A stretch of DNA of 64,000 nucleotides from Xanthostigma xanthostigma (Eukaryota; Arthropoda; Insecta; Raphidioptera; Raphidiidae), in assembly GCA_963575645.1 (NCBI GenBank), contig OY754469.1, positions 23,144,001-23,208,000 of the forward strand, given 5' to 3'. The notes beneath the pieces are model-generated. The model had not been told where the DNA came from and did no database searches. It saw nothing but the letters and a program-made list of their open reading frames with translations. The position numbers and the translations under genes are program-made. Within the stretch, counting starts at the first letter, position 1. Each line of letters starts with the position of its first letter. This document shows, one piece after another, positions 12,170 through 23,750 of the stretch.

Positions 12170-14053
12170 CTAGAAATTATTTACATACAAGCAGCTGTAA
12201 TAAATTATATGTACAAAATCCTGAAAAAAAAACATATGCCCAAAAACGAGTGCAGAAAAACATAATCATGTGCATGTGAACTGTTCAGTCTAGTGATGTA
12301 ATATTTTTCTTTTCATAGCCTATATTATCAATTCATAGTTTTCATTAATTGTTGTTTTTAAGTAATTAAATAACTTGAAAATTTAATTGATAGATATGTC
12401 ACTAGTTCCCGAATTACAACTTGAGAACTGTAGAAAATTCTGATCTTTAGAAGTTCTTAAGCCAGTATAATGTAAATTAAAAAAACTACTTTATTTTCCC
12501 ACTGCATTGAGATACAGAATAGTGAATAATAATTTATGCGAAATGTATTTACAGTGATTTTGGTCTATAAATTTTGTAAAAATCTTTTATTTAAAACATT
12601 TTGTCTCTCAATTTTTTTTTTGACAATAGAATTATTAGGATACAAATATAGTGTAGCGACAGTGAAGAGTCCAACGACGAGTCTTGATTTATCACACATG
12701 ACTCTTTATTGGGAGCTGATTCTGTACGCTCCGCTCACGCTCAGTCGTTCAAAGGAGCGATACTAGTGTGCAGACTGCAGAGGAGTGAACTGTCATCATG
12801 CATGCTCAAGAGTCACGTAGCATTGCACAGCACAATACACACACTCAGCTCTGAGCTCATTTTAATATGATTCTGCTCTTATATTATTCGCCTTTCGGAT
12901 AAAGTATAATAAAAGCTGAACAATAATAACGTTTATTGTTATAATATTATATCTTTGTCAACGACGTCAATGTGAATGGTTTAAGTCACTGTAAGCTTAG
13001 CACTATTACACTTACAGTGTGTCATTCAACATTAAATGACTCAGCAAAGATAACTCCGTACGTGCAAAATTCACTAGTGCCTCTGTGGCCTGTGCTGTGT
13101 GCGCTCTGTAAATGTGCGAAAGCAACAGTACAGAACAGCTCAGCACAGAGCAATGGCGCTCAGAGTGAGTCATTCACAAAAAAAGAGCGACTAGCTCCGC
13201 TCCGAGAAAGGAGTCGTTCATTATGAACGACTAGCTCAGGAGCGACACGTCACTATCAAGTATGCTAGTGTCTTCAATATATTGACGAGTTACAACACAT
13301 CGTCGCTGCATTATATTTGTACCTTTGATAAAAATGATAAGAAGTGAAATTTGGTTGGTGATAACAATATATTTTTTTGCTGTTTGCTAAGAGAAATTAT
13401 ATCTGGTGAATTATTTTCTAAACAGATAGTAATGATGAAAATATTTTTCAGAAACGTCTAGTAAAACAAAGATGTGAGTAACTCGGGACTCACGAGAGTT
13501 CATGTGTAAACATGTGAGCTTATATGGGGTCATTTGGAAAAATTAACCCTGGTAGTTATGGAAACATTAAGGCATTAGATGAAATCTTTTCACTTAAAAT
13601 GCATCAATTGTTTTCCATAAGTAGTAGATAACAAAACGCACATGATTTAACCCCTAATAGGCCGAAAAACTGAAATAATTGTATAACATGAATTTATCTC
13701 ATTACCTTTTCAACCTTGGACTATAATTTCAATGATTATGTTAAGTGGTTTTCTAATACTGAAGATGTTTGTTTTTAAAATGGTTAATTACCAATTCAAA
13801 TAGCTATCTGAAATTAAAAAGTGCGTGTGCAATGTAATAAGAAAAAACTGTGAAAAAAACGTGTTCATTCATCGCAGTAAAATGCATGTTATTATTGTGT
13901 ATCTAATATTCTAATAACTCAACAGAAGGTTACAGTTAAAATGAATAAAATTTAAGCAAATAATGTAGTTAAATAAGCTTCCCTTTAAACACACCGTGAA
14001 TTATTTCACAATTCCATATAAAAAAAAAACACAACACTCTTCATTCTTATATT
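12170..14053. other. Intron sequence between exons B and C
   Basis: It contains a CpG-rich block at 12650-13256, probably a mobile-element relic. The rest (12170-12649 and 13257-14053) is AT-rich and unremarkable. The 3' untranslated region of exon B would begin at 14053; only AATATA-type signal variants are seen. Confidence 0.45.
12650..13256. mobile_element. CpG-rich relic with palindromic end, probably a DNA transposon
   Basis: A block with many GAGCG, CGCTC and AGTCGTTCA motifs in otherwise AT-rich intron. Left end TAGTGTAGCGACAGTG and right end, read from the other strand, TAGTGACGTGTCGCTCC share a TAGTG start. Near the right end is a perfect 21-base palindrome (13212-13232, arms AGTCGTTCAT / ATGAACGACT), and AGTCGTTCA recurs near the left end at 12739. 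No exact duplication flanks it. hAT-like ends are a guess. Confidence 0.33.
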
Positions 14054-15157
14054 TCATATAAAATTTACCACTATTTGATAAAGCGCTTCTTTAGTAAAAT
14101 CATTGATTGTAAATAAGAGCTCTTCGTTGGATTCTTCATCGGTTTCAATAAAGTCACTGCTGCTAACGTCTCTTTTTTGGACGTTTCTTGCGTCTATATT
14201 TAGTATATAATTCAATATAACACTGGCATCCATCATATTACGTATAGTATGTACTACAGTTGTATTTTCTGTACTTGAACCCGCTTCATCTCCATCCAAA
14301 ACTAAGGTAATGTTACCATATTTATTGATTAAATCCATGCCAATTGGTGCCGATAATATACTTTCATCTGCGTCTTCAGGTTCAATTGGAAACACAAGAG
14401 GCTCCGTCATATCAAAGTTCAGCGCTTTTGTATCATTAAATAATTCCAATAATTTTGATACATTGACGTTTCCACATGGAAGTCGAACATGAAACTTTAA
14501 AGTTTTATTTTCAGTTGAAATATTATTGTTACCAGTTAAATTAAAAGTAACTGGATCTAAACTTAAGAAAACAGTTTCATTTCCTAAAGACAGTTCATCA
14601 ATTTTATTTTCTGTCTGATTTATGGTTTTATTATTGATCAAATCGGTATCGAAAATGTTGCCAGTTAAAGAATAATTGATATGCTTATGTTTTCCAATGT
14701 TAATTTGGTTATTGACTACAATTATAATTGACTCATTTCCAATACCGATTTTATGAAGGGTCTGATGATTTTTTCTCTTATTACGAGGAATTTTGATATT
14801 GTCGTTACTGGTATTATTAGTGGGCAATAAAATTCCATTAGCATTTTGTCTAGCCTTTGATACTAAATTGTTTTCAGTTGAATTGCTATAGTCGGTCAAG
14901 TTGATTCTGTTGTTTCCAGTTTGATTGACTATATTAAAGTTTCTAGGTCGGTTGTTGTAGTTGTTGTTGTTGCCGGGTCTTCTTCTGATTGGCTGCGTTT
15001 TGTTGACCGGTTCAATTGTAATTTTAGCACTGTTTCCTTGAATCGTCGTCCCGTTTGCTTCAACGGAAGTTCTTCCCAAAATTCCACCATTCAGAATTGC
15101 ATCGGCTGCTATACCCACAATATATTCAACTAATTCCTTGACTTTGTCGTCGACTTT
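14054..15157 (-). CDS. Alternative last exon B (367 residues, heavily N-glycosylated type)
   Basis: An acceptor ATTTGCCAG|AAAGTC (AG at 15159-15158) opens 367 codons and a TGA at 14056-14054. This is by far the longest open frame in an AT-rich window. It begins KVDDKVKELVEYIVGIAADA followed by ILNGG, matching the starts of exons A and C. The middle, about residues 20-280, is asparagine-rich and carries about 19 N-X-S/T sequons by my count, dense for any protein and consistent with the secreted prediction. Basic motifs occur at RNKRK and near the C-terminus at VQKR, followed by an acidic/serine stretch and FTKEALYQIVVNFI. With the constant exons the product would be 439 residues. A single cysteine is visible in the exon (LPCGNVNVS). 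The function is unknown. Confidence 0.68.
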   Translation of the reverse strand, partial: KVDDKVKELVEYIVGIAADAILNGGILGRTSVEANGTTIQGNSAKITIEPVNKTQPIRRRPGNNNNYNNRPRNFNIVNQTGNNRINLTDYSNSTENNLVSKARQNANGILLPTNNTSNDNIKIPRNKRKNHQTLHKIGIGNESIIIVVNNQINIGKHKHINYSLTGNIFDTDLINNKTINQTENKIDELSLGNETVFLSLDPVTFNLTGNNNISTENKTLKFHVRLPCGNVNVSKLLELFNDTKALNFDMTEPLVFPIEPEDADESILSAPIGMDLINKYGNITLVLDGDEAGSSTENTTVVHTIRNMMDASVILNYILNIDARNVQKRDVSSSDFIETDEESNEELLFTINDFTKEALYQIVVNFI

Positions 15158-15308
15158 CTGGCAAATTTCTGATTACGTTAAAATTATATATAAAACTAAC
15201 ACACGTGCGTCAAACAGAATAGTGAATAAATATTTTGTGCCGGTGCTTAACGCTAAACAAAACCCAAAATAAACCAAAACGTTTTCCTGCTTAACATTTT
15301 TTTTTTAA

Positions 15309-15662
15309 TTACTTTTCATCATTGATTATAATTGTATTGATTTTGTCCAAATCGGGCTGGGCTAGTTGAGTAAAAAGATCAATGTCAGTGTTGACTTGCG
15401 TTACAGAAACTGATCGATTATTTTTCATTTCGGTAGTTGTTTCAGTAGCAATTTCTATAGATGTCTCTATTGTTTGATTTGTAGTGTGTTCTATAATTGG
15501 CTTATTTGAATTGTCATTAGTGTTTTTGTTTTTATTATTGCTTGCTCGTTGGATACCTTGGTTGGCAGCTTGAGCAGATCTTCTGTCACCACCACCGAAT
15601 ATTTGGTCCGCGGCTACTTGCACCGCATACGTTATAATCTCTTTCAACCATTCGTCAATATC
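15309..15662 (-). CDS. Alternative last exon A (117 residues)
   Basis: An acceptor TTTGTTAG|GATATT (AG at 15664-15663) opens a frame of 117 codons and a stop at 15311-15309. It begins DIDEWLKEIITYAVQVAADQ followed by IFGGGDRR, an amphipathic helix-like block that aligns with the starts of exons B and C. The remainder is rich in N, T, Q, I and E: an asparagine-rich stretch (NNKNKNTNDNSN), then threonine/glutamate runs and a C-terminus ending INTIIINDEK. Joined to the constant exons the product would be 189 residues. There is no donor before the stop, and exon B starts only 151 bases further on, so A is best read as a terminal exon. No AATAAA is seen; an ATTAAA hexamer lies directly after the stop. 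Confidence 0.62.
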   Translation of the reverse strand, partial: DIDEWLKEIITYAVQVAADQIFGGGDRRSAQAANQGIQRASNNKNKNTNDNSNKPIIEHTTNQTIETSIEIATETTTEMKNNRSVSVTQVNTDIDLFTQLAQPDLDKINTIIINDEK

Positions 15663-16955
15663 CTAACAAATTATAATTGATTCGTTTTACTAACGACGCC
15701 TGCCATTTTTTTTATCAACTTGAACAACTGTATGGCCACGTCAATGCTTCAGTTCTTTTATAGTGCTGTGTAACTTTATCGGAAAACTGTACTATAGTGA
15801 TTTAAAAAAAAAATTATATACTATAGAAAAAATAACACAATGACTTATTATGTGTCTACCTACACACTGTTATATTTTGTTCATTGACATTTCATAAAAA
15901 AAACAAACGATATTTTACTTTCTGTTTTAATCCAACGTCATTTGTTACACCCTCGTGTGATCTAGAAACAAACTCGTTGCTCGCACCTTGGATTACCAAA
16001 TCAATTATAAATTGTTCAAATTAGCTATATAGATTTGAATCAATGATTCGATTTTAAATCGTTTTATTTATAGTATATGATTACTGGTTTACGCTTGATA
16101 GGTTTTTATCATTTGTTGGTTTATCATGATTTATTATGTTTTATTAAAATAATGGTTGTTAACTAAGAGAGATGAATCATTTTAACAAGATTTTTTTTAT
16201 GTCAATTACATTTTTTTAATTTAATCAAAAAAATAAAATCCACAAAGGAAAATGTATTAACTTTACAATTACTGCTTTCATTGAATACGTCACAAGTAAA
16301 CTCCTCCACTATGTCAGATCAATTTAATCAGAATTAATATCAATCGAGTGATAGCAAATCTGAACATTTTATAGTAGGTATACAGATGACTCAATCTGTA
16401 TGCATGTGTGTAACTGTAGTGTATTTATGTAGGTAACAGACTGACGCACGGTTTGCTGGTTGCGGTAAACGGTAAGTCGTTCGGATCAACTTGTTATCCG
16501 CCAAGCTGGGGTTCCATTTATGCCAAAAGTGAAAGTGGTATATCATATAAACATAGTTAATTCTGAGGCCAAACTCTTGAACAGACTCTATAGTAACCGA
16601 CTGATAATTGCTATCATGGTACCACACAGTGCATTCGCACCTTACCTATTGGAAGCTGGATTTATGTAGATTGATTTTCAGATTTCTTGAAATCCGATTG
16701 CAATTATATTTAAGTGTATATCGGTTTATTGGAGCAAATTGGGTTTAGAGCTGTTTTACTTTATTTCTGGTATATAACAGAACCAACGGTTTGGCGTAGT
16801 TTCCATTTAAAAATGGTCAATGTCAAATTACAATCTCAGAACTTATAAGAAATTCCGATTTCGCTAGATTGGAGTTTGTAGCTAACAATAACTTTTACGC
16901 CCTATGACATAGGATGATGATATTATAGATATTATATTCTAAAGCATTCCTTGTA

Positions 16956-17366
16956 CAGTAGAGTTTCCATAAGTTAAAGTTCAAAAGAAACGTTGGAAAA
17001 TTTTAGTTATCGAGTTTTTTACTTATGAAGAGTTGAAGTTAGAGAGATTTTGGAAGTTCAATTTTTAACTAAACGAGGTTCAACTGTTCTAATAAATTGC
17101 TAATAAATTTTGTATCTAGTTATTTATTCAATTTGATTCATATTTATTAAAAAACGAAAAAGTCAGTAATTTTTTTCTGACTCATTGATAATACTTTAAG
17201 TTATGGAGGTCACCATTTAAGTTATCGAGGGCAAACGCACAAAATATTTGTTTAAGTTACCGAGGTTCTGTGCTTCAAATATAATGGAGGTTTTAAGGAA
17301 TTCAAACATATTTTAAGTTACAGAGGTTTTTAACTTATCGAGGTTTAGTTTATCGAGGCTCTACTG
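16956..17366. mobile_element. Tigger/pogo-type MITE, TA target site
   Basis: It starts CAGTAGAGTTTCCATAAGTT and ends TTATCGAGGCTCTACTG, a terminal inverted repeat flanked by TA on both sides (16954-16955, 17367-17368), the Tc1/mariner-superfamily target. CAGTAGAG followed by TCGATAACT-like sequence is typical of Tigger/pogo ends. Near the right end, variants of AAGTTAYCGAGG recur about six times, possibly transposase-binding units. At 411 bp with no long frame it is nonautonomous. Confidence 0.7.
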
Positions 17367-17501
17367 TATTATACTCTATAATTTATACCATACAATAGAT
17401 AAACAAAATAAACGTCCAGTTCAGCGGTTTTCCATTCACGATTACAGAGAGGCGTGAAAAAAGACATTATTGATTAAGTGCCATTATATACGCGGCGCAC
17501 G

Positions 17502-17527
17502 CGTGTGTGTGTGTGAGAGAGAGAGAG
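17502..17527. repeat. Compound microsatellite (GT)n(GA)n
   Basis: A (GT) run passes directly into a (GA) run. Confidence 0.85.
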
Positions 17528-17821
17528 TATAGACGCTCGACGGCTTCAAATATTAGCGTCTATAATAACAATATTATTATTAACGTGCAAGGAACCAGAG
17601 AAAAATATTTACGTAAAATACAATTTTAATATAATCTGTCAAATATATAGGTACTTGCAATTTTTAATACTTAGTTGATGCTGGAGAAATCTATTCTGTG
17701 TACATACTACTGCTCTGTTTTTTTTTTTAATTTATGGTAAATTGCATACGCTTGATGACTGAGGTCATTAATGTCAATCGTAACATTAAATTAAAAATAC
17801 ATCACAAAACATTCATGAGGA

Positions 17822-17900
17822 CCGGAGGTGGGATTCGAACCTAGGGCAGTCTGACCCAAAGGTCAGCACACCAACCAATGCACTAATCTGTCTGCAACTA
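17822..17900 (-). repeat. tRNA-like fragment, possible SINE head
   Basis: Read on the minus strand it has a perfect pol III B box (GGTTCGAATCC at 17841-17831), an A-box-like TTAGTGCATTGG, and an anticodon-arm-like CTGACCTTTGGGTCAG. The T-arm pairs badly and the acceptor ends do not pair, so it is not a working tRNA gene. A tRNA pseudogene or the head of a tRNA-derived SINE fits best; no tail or second copy was found to decide. Confidence 0.5.
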
Positions 17901-18950
17901 CCCTGTTGTATTTTCTTGGTTGCATTATTCAATTTTCTTTGTCTAGGTGACATTTATTTTAAAACGAGTATTTACGATAACAATTTTATCATTTATTTTG
18001 ATATTGTGTGAAGAAATGCAAAAAACTGAAGGTTTTTATTAATGTACTGGATACGCATTTGATCAAGAGGTTACTGTAGCAATTCTTCATTTTTTCGCTA
18101 CATAGTTTTGCATAAATATATAACAGAATATAGCCTACGTATTATAAAAAAACATTTTACAATAGAACTGGACGTGACAATGAAATTTGAATGGCTACTT
18201 TTATTATTTTACGCAATTATACATAAAAATTTAAGCGAAAGTTCTTGTAACACAACGATAAAAAAGGAATCCATTTAAAAGATATGAATAATGACTTTTA
18301 TGTTTTTAAATATTTAAAAAGTTTGAGTAATTTTTTAATAATAATATTTAAACGTACAAAAACATTTTTAAACAAAATATATCATAATGCAATTGATATT
18401 TTCAATATCATTTTGTGTGTGACTATTATTAGTTCTGTTTAAACATTATCACTTTGTATTTAAATTTAAAATGCAGTCAAAATAATTATTTTATGTGTTA
18501 ACAAACGTAAAGGCTACAGGAATATCAATGCTATTCTTAAAAAAAAATTCGGTAAGACGTTTTTTCCTTTCACATTTAATTTACATATACCATGTTTTAA
18601 TTAATTGTAAAAAAATATCAATGACTAGAAAAAACAATGGCATGGTGCATATTTAATTAAAATTTTTAGATAATTACTCTAAAATTTAATAACTGATTAT
18701 GCGAAAAAAAAATCAAGTTTATCAAAGAAGGTTATTTGAACAATTTTATACAACAAATCATCATTATTGGTTTACAGATCAATGACATACTTCATTTGCA
18801 TTTTTGGACGTATTTCTTGACCATTCAATATCTAGGCCAGGGTTTAGGACAATGCAGATTACACTTAGGGCGAAATATTTCGGGTATTTACAGAATGAGT
18901 AAGAATTGTTTTCTGAGATAAAGAAAACTTATTAAAACTAATAAAAAAAA

Positions 18951-19252
18951 CCGGTCAACGAAGGGTTTCGTACTATCGTACAAGATATAACATTATGTAC
19001 TTTTTGCACGCATGACCAATACCATCGGAGATTTTTTTTAATTTGTAAGGCGGCCATTTTGAAAATCGCCATCTAGATTTTTCATTATTATTTGTTGTTC
19101 TAGCGGCAATAGAAATACACACTCTGTGAAAATTTCAACTCTCTACCTATTACGATTCTTGAGATACAGCCCGCTGATAGATAGACGGACAGCGGAGGCT
19201 TAGTAATACGGTCTCGTTGAGCACCCTTCGGGTATAGAGAACCCTAAAAAGC
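18951..19252 (+). repeat. Interspersed repeat ending in GAACCCTAAAAA
   Basis: It runs from CCGGTCAACGAAGGGTTTCG to GGGTATAGAGAACCCTAAAA. Similar blocks (start near CGAAGGGTTCCGTAC, an internal ATTCTTGAGATACAGCC line, and an end GGAACCCTAAAAA) are, from general knowledge, abundant in insect genomes, probably LINE- or SINE-derived. No coding capacity remains. The class is not settled here. Confidence 0.5.
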
Positions 19253-20136
19253 AAGTCAGGAAAACTCACAAACGGCTGCAAGTGAGAAAATTTACTTTAA
19301 GAATAATGTTGTTTCAGTTAGATTAGAACAATCTAGAGTTTTTAATAAACACATTGTAAAATGTAAATTATAGACGTTCGGCAACCTATACTCGCAGAAT
19401 TAAGAATGGAGTATTATAATTTCATTGGAATATTGTTTCTCAAAAGGATGTTGAAAAAAAAATTCACCCAAAGTATTAAATCTATTAACCTTGATTAAAG
19501 TGGACAATGATTGATAAATCATTTGATAACGATCAATAAATTAATGATATCAGTCTTTAATCCAGTTTTTAATCGAAAGTGTCAATTTATTTTATATTTA
19601 AATTTCGTGCATAGAAAGGTTGGCAGGTTTTATTCAAGAATTGCATTATTGTATGAATAAAGTCATTCACATTATGACCCTAATAATTGTGAGTTTGTTT
19701 TTGTTAACAAGATAATTAGTTTAGTGCATAATAGCATTAATGGGTCTTTATTTCATTAAGTATTTTTAAGGCCAATAAGAGGGCATTAAATACTATGTAT
19801 TTTAAGTAAGTAATTATCATAATTAATTTCAAAATCATTTCAAACGTTAATTGTATTTACATATCAGAGGTCAAAATTAAATTGTTTGAATGGTATAAAT
19901 TATTGCCAGGTCGATTTGTTCAATCAAATGTAACGATGACATTAAAAGTGGTTGTCATGGTCAAGAAAAGGGCATCTTGAAATCAGTAAATTGTGAAATA
20001 ATTAATGTTTATAGCTAAACATTTTAGTTAAAATAAACAAAATTGAGATAGTTAAAAGCGAATTATGATTAGAACAAATAAAGGAATATTTTGAATAATT
20101 GTTTTATGTAAGATCAAACAAAAACAGAAAATAATT

Positions 20137-20617
20137 AATATACAGGATGAGTTTTAGTTGATGCTTTTTTTTTACAGCGTGTAAAAATCAAATAGACGAG
20201 CAAATATTTCAAATAGTTTTTTTATCAAAACTCAAAAATAAGAGGGAAACAGCCTTTCGAAGTTTAAATAAATTTTATTAAATTTTCTTTAATTTTAAGG
20301 TCGGTCCTGGGGTTATATTATGTCACTATGGAAATAAGTTGTTATTATCTCTCAAAAACAGAACAATACACATGTCAGTTTCAAATAAGCACCAACATAC
20401 TTGATAATAACAACTTATTTCCATAGTGATATAATATAACCCCAGGACCGACCTCAAAATTAAAGAAAATTTAATAAAATTTATTTAAACTTCGAAAGGC
20501 TGTTTCTCTCTTATTTTTGAGTTTTGATAAAAAAACTATTTGAAATATTTGCTCGTCTATTTGATTTTTACACGCTGTAAAAAAACGCATCAACTTAAAA
20601 CTCACCCTGCATATAGG
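20137..20617. mobile_element. Foldback element with arms of about 214 bp
   Basis: The left arm (about 20137-20350) and right arm (about 20402-20617) are near-perfect inverted copies around a 51-base spacer. Outer ends read ATATACAGGATGAG and, from the other strand, ATATGCAGGGTGAG; inner ends meet at GTTGTTATTATC. Each arm contains GGTCGGTCCTGGGGTTATAT. The arms differ at only a few positions, so insertion is fairly recent or the arms are being homogenised. No frame inside. TSD unclear because flanks are AT repeats. Confidence 0.7.
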
Positions 20618-21037
20618 CACAAATTTGTATTTATAAAAACTTCATATTATGTTTTGCGCAACAGAAATACAGTATAAAACTTCGAATACACTTTTTAATT
20701 TTAAATCATCTATAGGTATGTGCAAACATGTGATATAGCGAAAACTATTTTGTTGTGTTCTTCGTCATAATTTTCCATAATAAATCTTATTTTGAATAAT
20801 TTGCCAAAAAAACGTAAGCCATACCGTTATTACGTTTTTAAGTTATCGACATTTTACAAATTTATACACCGCAGATTTTATAATTGAAAAAGTGTCGACA
20901 ACTGAACCACACTGCAACAAATAAACTAATAGTCAGAGATTGCAACGAGACGGTAAGACACTAACCTGTCTATATTTTGGACAGTTTCTATGAATCAAAT
21001 GTTACAATACTATTTAAGAACGAATAGTTTTTATTTT

Positions 21038-21207
21038 AAAATTATACAGGATACAAGGCTAAAATATTAAAACAATTTTTATTCACTAAAAATCTTTAGT
21101 AAGACCCTGAAGAAGACAAGAAATATTGTCGAAACGTTGACCAATAAATAATGTTTTAGTGAATGAAAATTGTTTCAATATTTTAGCCTTGTATCCCGTA
21201 TAATTTT
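21038..21207. mobile_element. Short hairpin element with CTGAAGA...CGAAACGTT loop
   Basis: Two 54-base arms (21038-21091 and 21154-21207) are inverted copies with about three mismatches; outer ends read AAAATTATACAGGATACAAG. The 62-base loop holds CTGAAGA (21107-21113), a pairing GACAA/TTGTC, then CGAAACGTTGACCAATAAA. A related loop motif sits in the hairpin at 60290-60398. See the finding on hammerhead-like motifs. Confidence 0.6.
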
Positions 21208-21837
21208 ATCATATCATAATATTAAGGTGTCTTATTTTATTTTGTTAACAAATAGTTTTCGGTATTTAATGTAATTTAGCTTTATACGGTAGTAAACACA
21301 AATTATATATTTAAAGATTAAATTAAGAAAATTGTAAAAAACTATTGGTATGTTTCTTGAAAACACGTAAACCGTAATGATGCGAGAAATCAGAATATGT
21401 TGCCTAAAGCAATTTGAATATCGATCAAGGTTATTGGTCAATCATTTTTAATTACAATGCGATAAGGTCTCTGGGTTTTAATAAATAGAAGATAATCTTT
21501 AAAGCAAATATGCCAACGTTGATCTAACTCAAAGATAATGAATTATTTTTTAATTGCCCTTAATGTTTCCGTTTGAAATTTTTTAGATCTATAGTTCAGT
21601 ACGTTGATATTACGCCCAATTTAGCTATAAAAAATGATGGTCAAATCAATGACTAATATAACGTGCATGGCACGATTATTTATTTTATTACCAATTTCAC
21701 TTTTATTTCTAAATGTTTTATACCTTATTTTATAAATCCGCGGCTTGGATCTCGTTATATCTGTACATTACAGCCTTTTCTAGCGATTTCGCTTTAATTA
21801 TGTTCGTAAATTAGTTCGCCTAAGTATTGGCTTGGAC

Positions 21838-22042
21838 AGGCTAGAAACACTGTTTGGAGTTCTGCTGGCCGGTAGGCTGGGTACGAAGTGCGAAATGACG
21901 TCACTGCGGGCTCGCCTGCTAGTTCACAAGATAGGTTTAAAATTAAAACAGGGGCTATTTTTCTTGCTAGGTCCTCTGCGTGTTCTGAGCAAGAACCAAC
22001 CAGGAAGCAGTATATATCTTGTCACGTGGGCGACTTGAACAA
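21838..22042 (+). repeat. CpG-rich dispersed repeat, copy 1 of 2
   Basis: It shares with 41806-42000 the blocks GGAGTTCTGCT, CCGGTAGGCTGGGTACGAAG, AATGACGTCACTG, ACAGGGGCTATTTT, GCAAGAACCAA and ATCTTGTCACGTGGGC. The open frame here (21832-22038) is disrupted in the other copy, so it is not a gene. Transposon relic; class unknown. Confidence 0.6.
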
Positions 22043-23187
22043 ATGCCCACAAACCAACATGGCGTAATTCTGCTCAGAATCAGACAACAGACACGTTTTG
22101 CTCTGTGTTTATATTTTAACTGTCACTGCGCGCGCACCAGATTTATTTACAAAACTAGCTTGACGATGTCTCGTGTGAAGCGAGCACATAGGTAACAGCA
22201 ATCAAGAAAACCAGCGCTATAAAACTAGTAGGCAAATCTAGCAAGGAATCTAGCAGCGTTTCTAACCTCGTGAGCAGCGGCCTTTAAACAGTACGTTATA
22301 TTTTAAATTAAGATATCACTAATTCCATAATAATTATTTTACTTTTCATTTGTTACAATTTTCCTTCAATATCTTGAAATATATTGGAAATGTTTATAAT
22401 TTTTTTAGTGGGGTTATGTTTTGTAATTTTGGTAGCACAAGGACGGAGTTATCACCAGTTAACGTCTTAAAGAAGGTTTACTGAAGGGCTTGTATATTCT
22501 GTTAAATATTCAACCTGCCTCCTATTAAAATTAAATAATTTTGTCTTGTCTTACGCAATTATTACATCAATTGTTCACATTGAAATATTTGGCTCATTAA
22601 CAAACAATTGAAAATAAGAAAAAATACTTAAAAAGTTGAATTTAATTACGTAATCGTAGTATTCCTCTATTTGATGCATATGGCAGGTTAAGTTCTATTG
22701 ACCTTGTTTTCTATTTAAATTAATTGGTGCAGTTAAGTCATTTATTTATGATTTGTTAATTTTTATTACTTAGATAAAAAGTTAGAATTATTGTACGCGT
22801 AAACATACACATTCCGTAGTCAGGAATTTGAATATAAAATGTTATATTAACGCGACAACATTCCAGGATAATTTTTAATGAAACGATAAAGAAGATTTAT
22901 TTAATTTAGCAACTATATGCCATACGAGGGTTTTGCAATAAATCTTTATGATGTACCTACCTACATTTTTGTAACTTAAACAATAGTATGTATGTTCATT
23001 AATACTTGTCAGTTATACACTACAATTGTTTCAACTAATTGGAGTTTTCTACAATTAAAGTTTTTTTACATGAATAAAAAAATGGAAACTTAAATTTTTT
23101 TTTAAAATGAATGGCGTAGAATTTATATCTACTAAGAAAAATATAAAAAAATATACGAGATATTATAATGTAATGTATTCATGCTTA

Positions 23188-23750
23188 GTGGTAACAGTGA
23201 ATAATTCATGTACCTACCCTAATAGATACGATCAAAAATACAACTCCAAATTTACTATCAAATGACAGTATACTTTTTTTACATTTTCGAAATCTCCATA
23301 TTTCTCTCTATACATTCATATAAAATTTTCATAAGGTTACATAAGAAAATATTCGAGAAAAACGTTATCGATTCATTAATTAAACCAGTATAAGTATGAA
23401 TTATTATTAATATTTACACATGTAATGTGTGTAGTGTTATGAAAAATAATTATTACTGTGTGTTTAATTAAAAAATAATTGATAACGTTTTTCTCGAATA
23501 CTTTCTTATGTAACCTCATGAAAATTTTACATGAATTTATAGTGAATGACATGGAGACTTCGAAAATGTACAAAAGTATATATATACTTTTTTACATTTT
23601 TGAAGTCTCACAACAAAAATGCATGTACACTTCCAGTTGAGTTTGAAGTACAAAAAAGCATACATCAGTAGATTCCGACTGTAAAATTCTAGTTGAACAA
23701 AAAACTTTTTTTGTATCTATTAGGACACAAGTATTATTCACTGTTACCAC
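23188..23750. mobile_element. Palindromic MITE with TA target site (563 bp)
   Basis: Ends read GTGGTAACAGTGAATAAT inverted on both sides, with CCTAATAGATAC repeated inside each end, and TA flanks at 23186-23187 and 23751-23752. A second inner pair of inverted segments (about 23260-23385 and 23470-23590, sharing CGAGAAAAACGTTATCGAT-like sequence) makes most of the element fold on itself. No transposase frame. TA target and TIRs suggest the Tc1/mariner superfamily. Confidence 0.65.

Noticed and set aside
14310-15133. Plus-strand frames opposite exon B
   Set aside because: They are shadows of the long minus-strand exon; the minus frame is longer, has an acceptor and matches sister exons.
17822-17900. 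Functional tRNA gene
   Set aside because: The B box is perfect, but the acceptor and T stems do not pair.
21832-22038. Plus-strand frame of 68 codons, CpG-rich
   Set aside because: The second copy of this repeat at 41806-42000 breaks the frame, so coding is unlikely.
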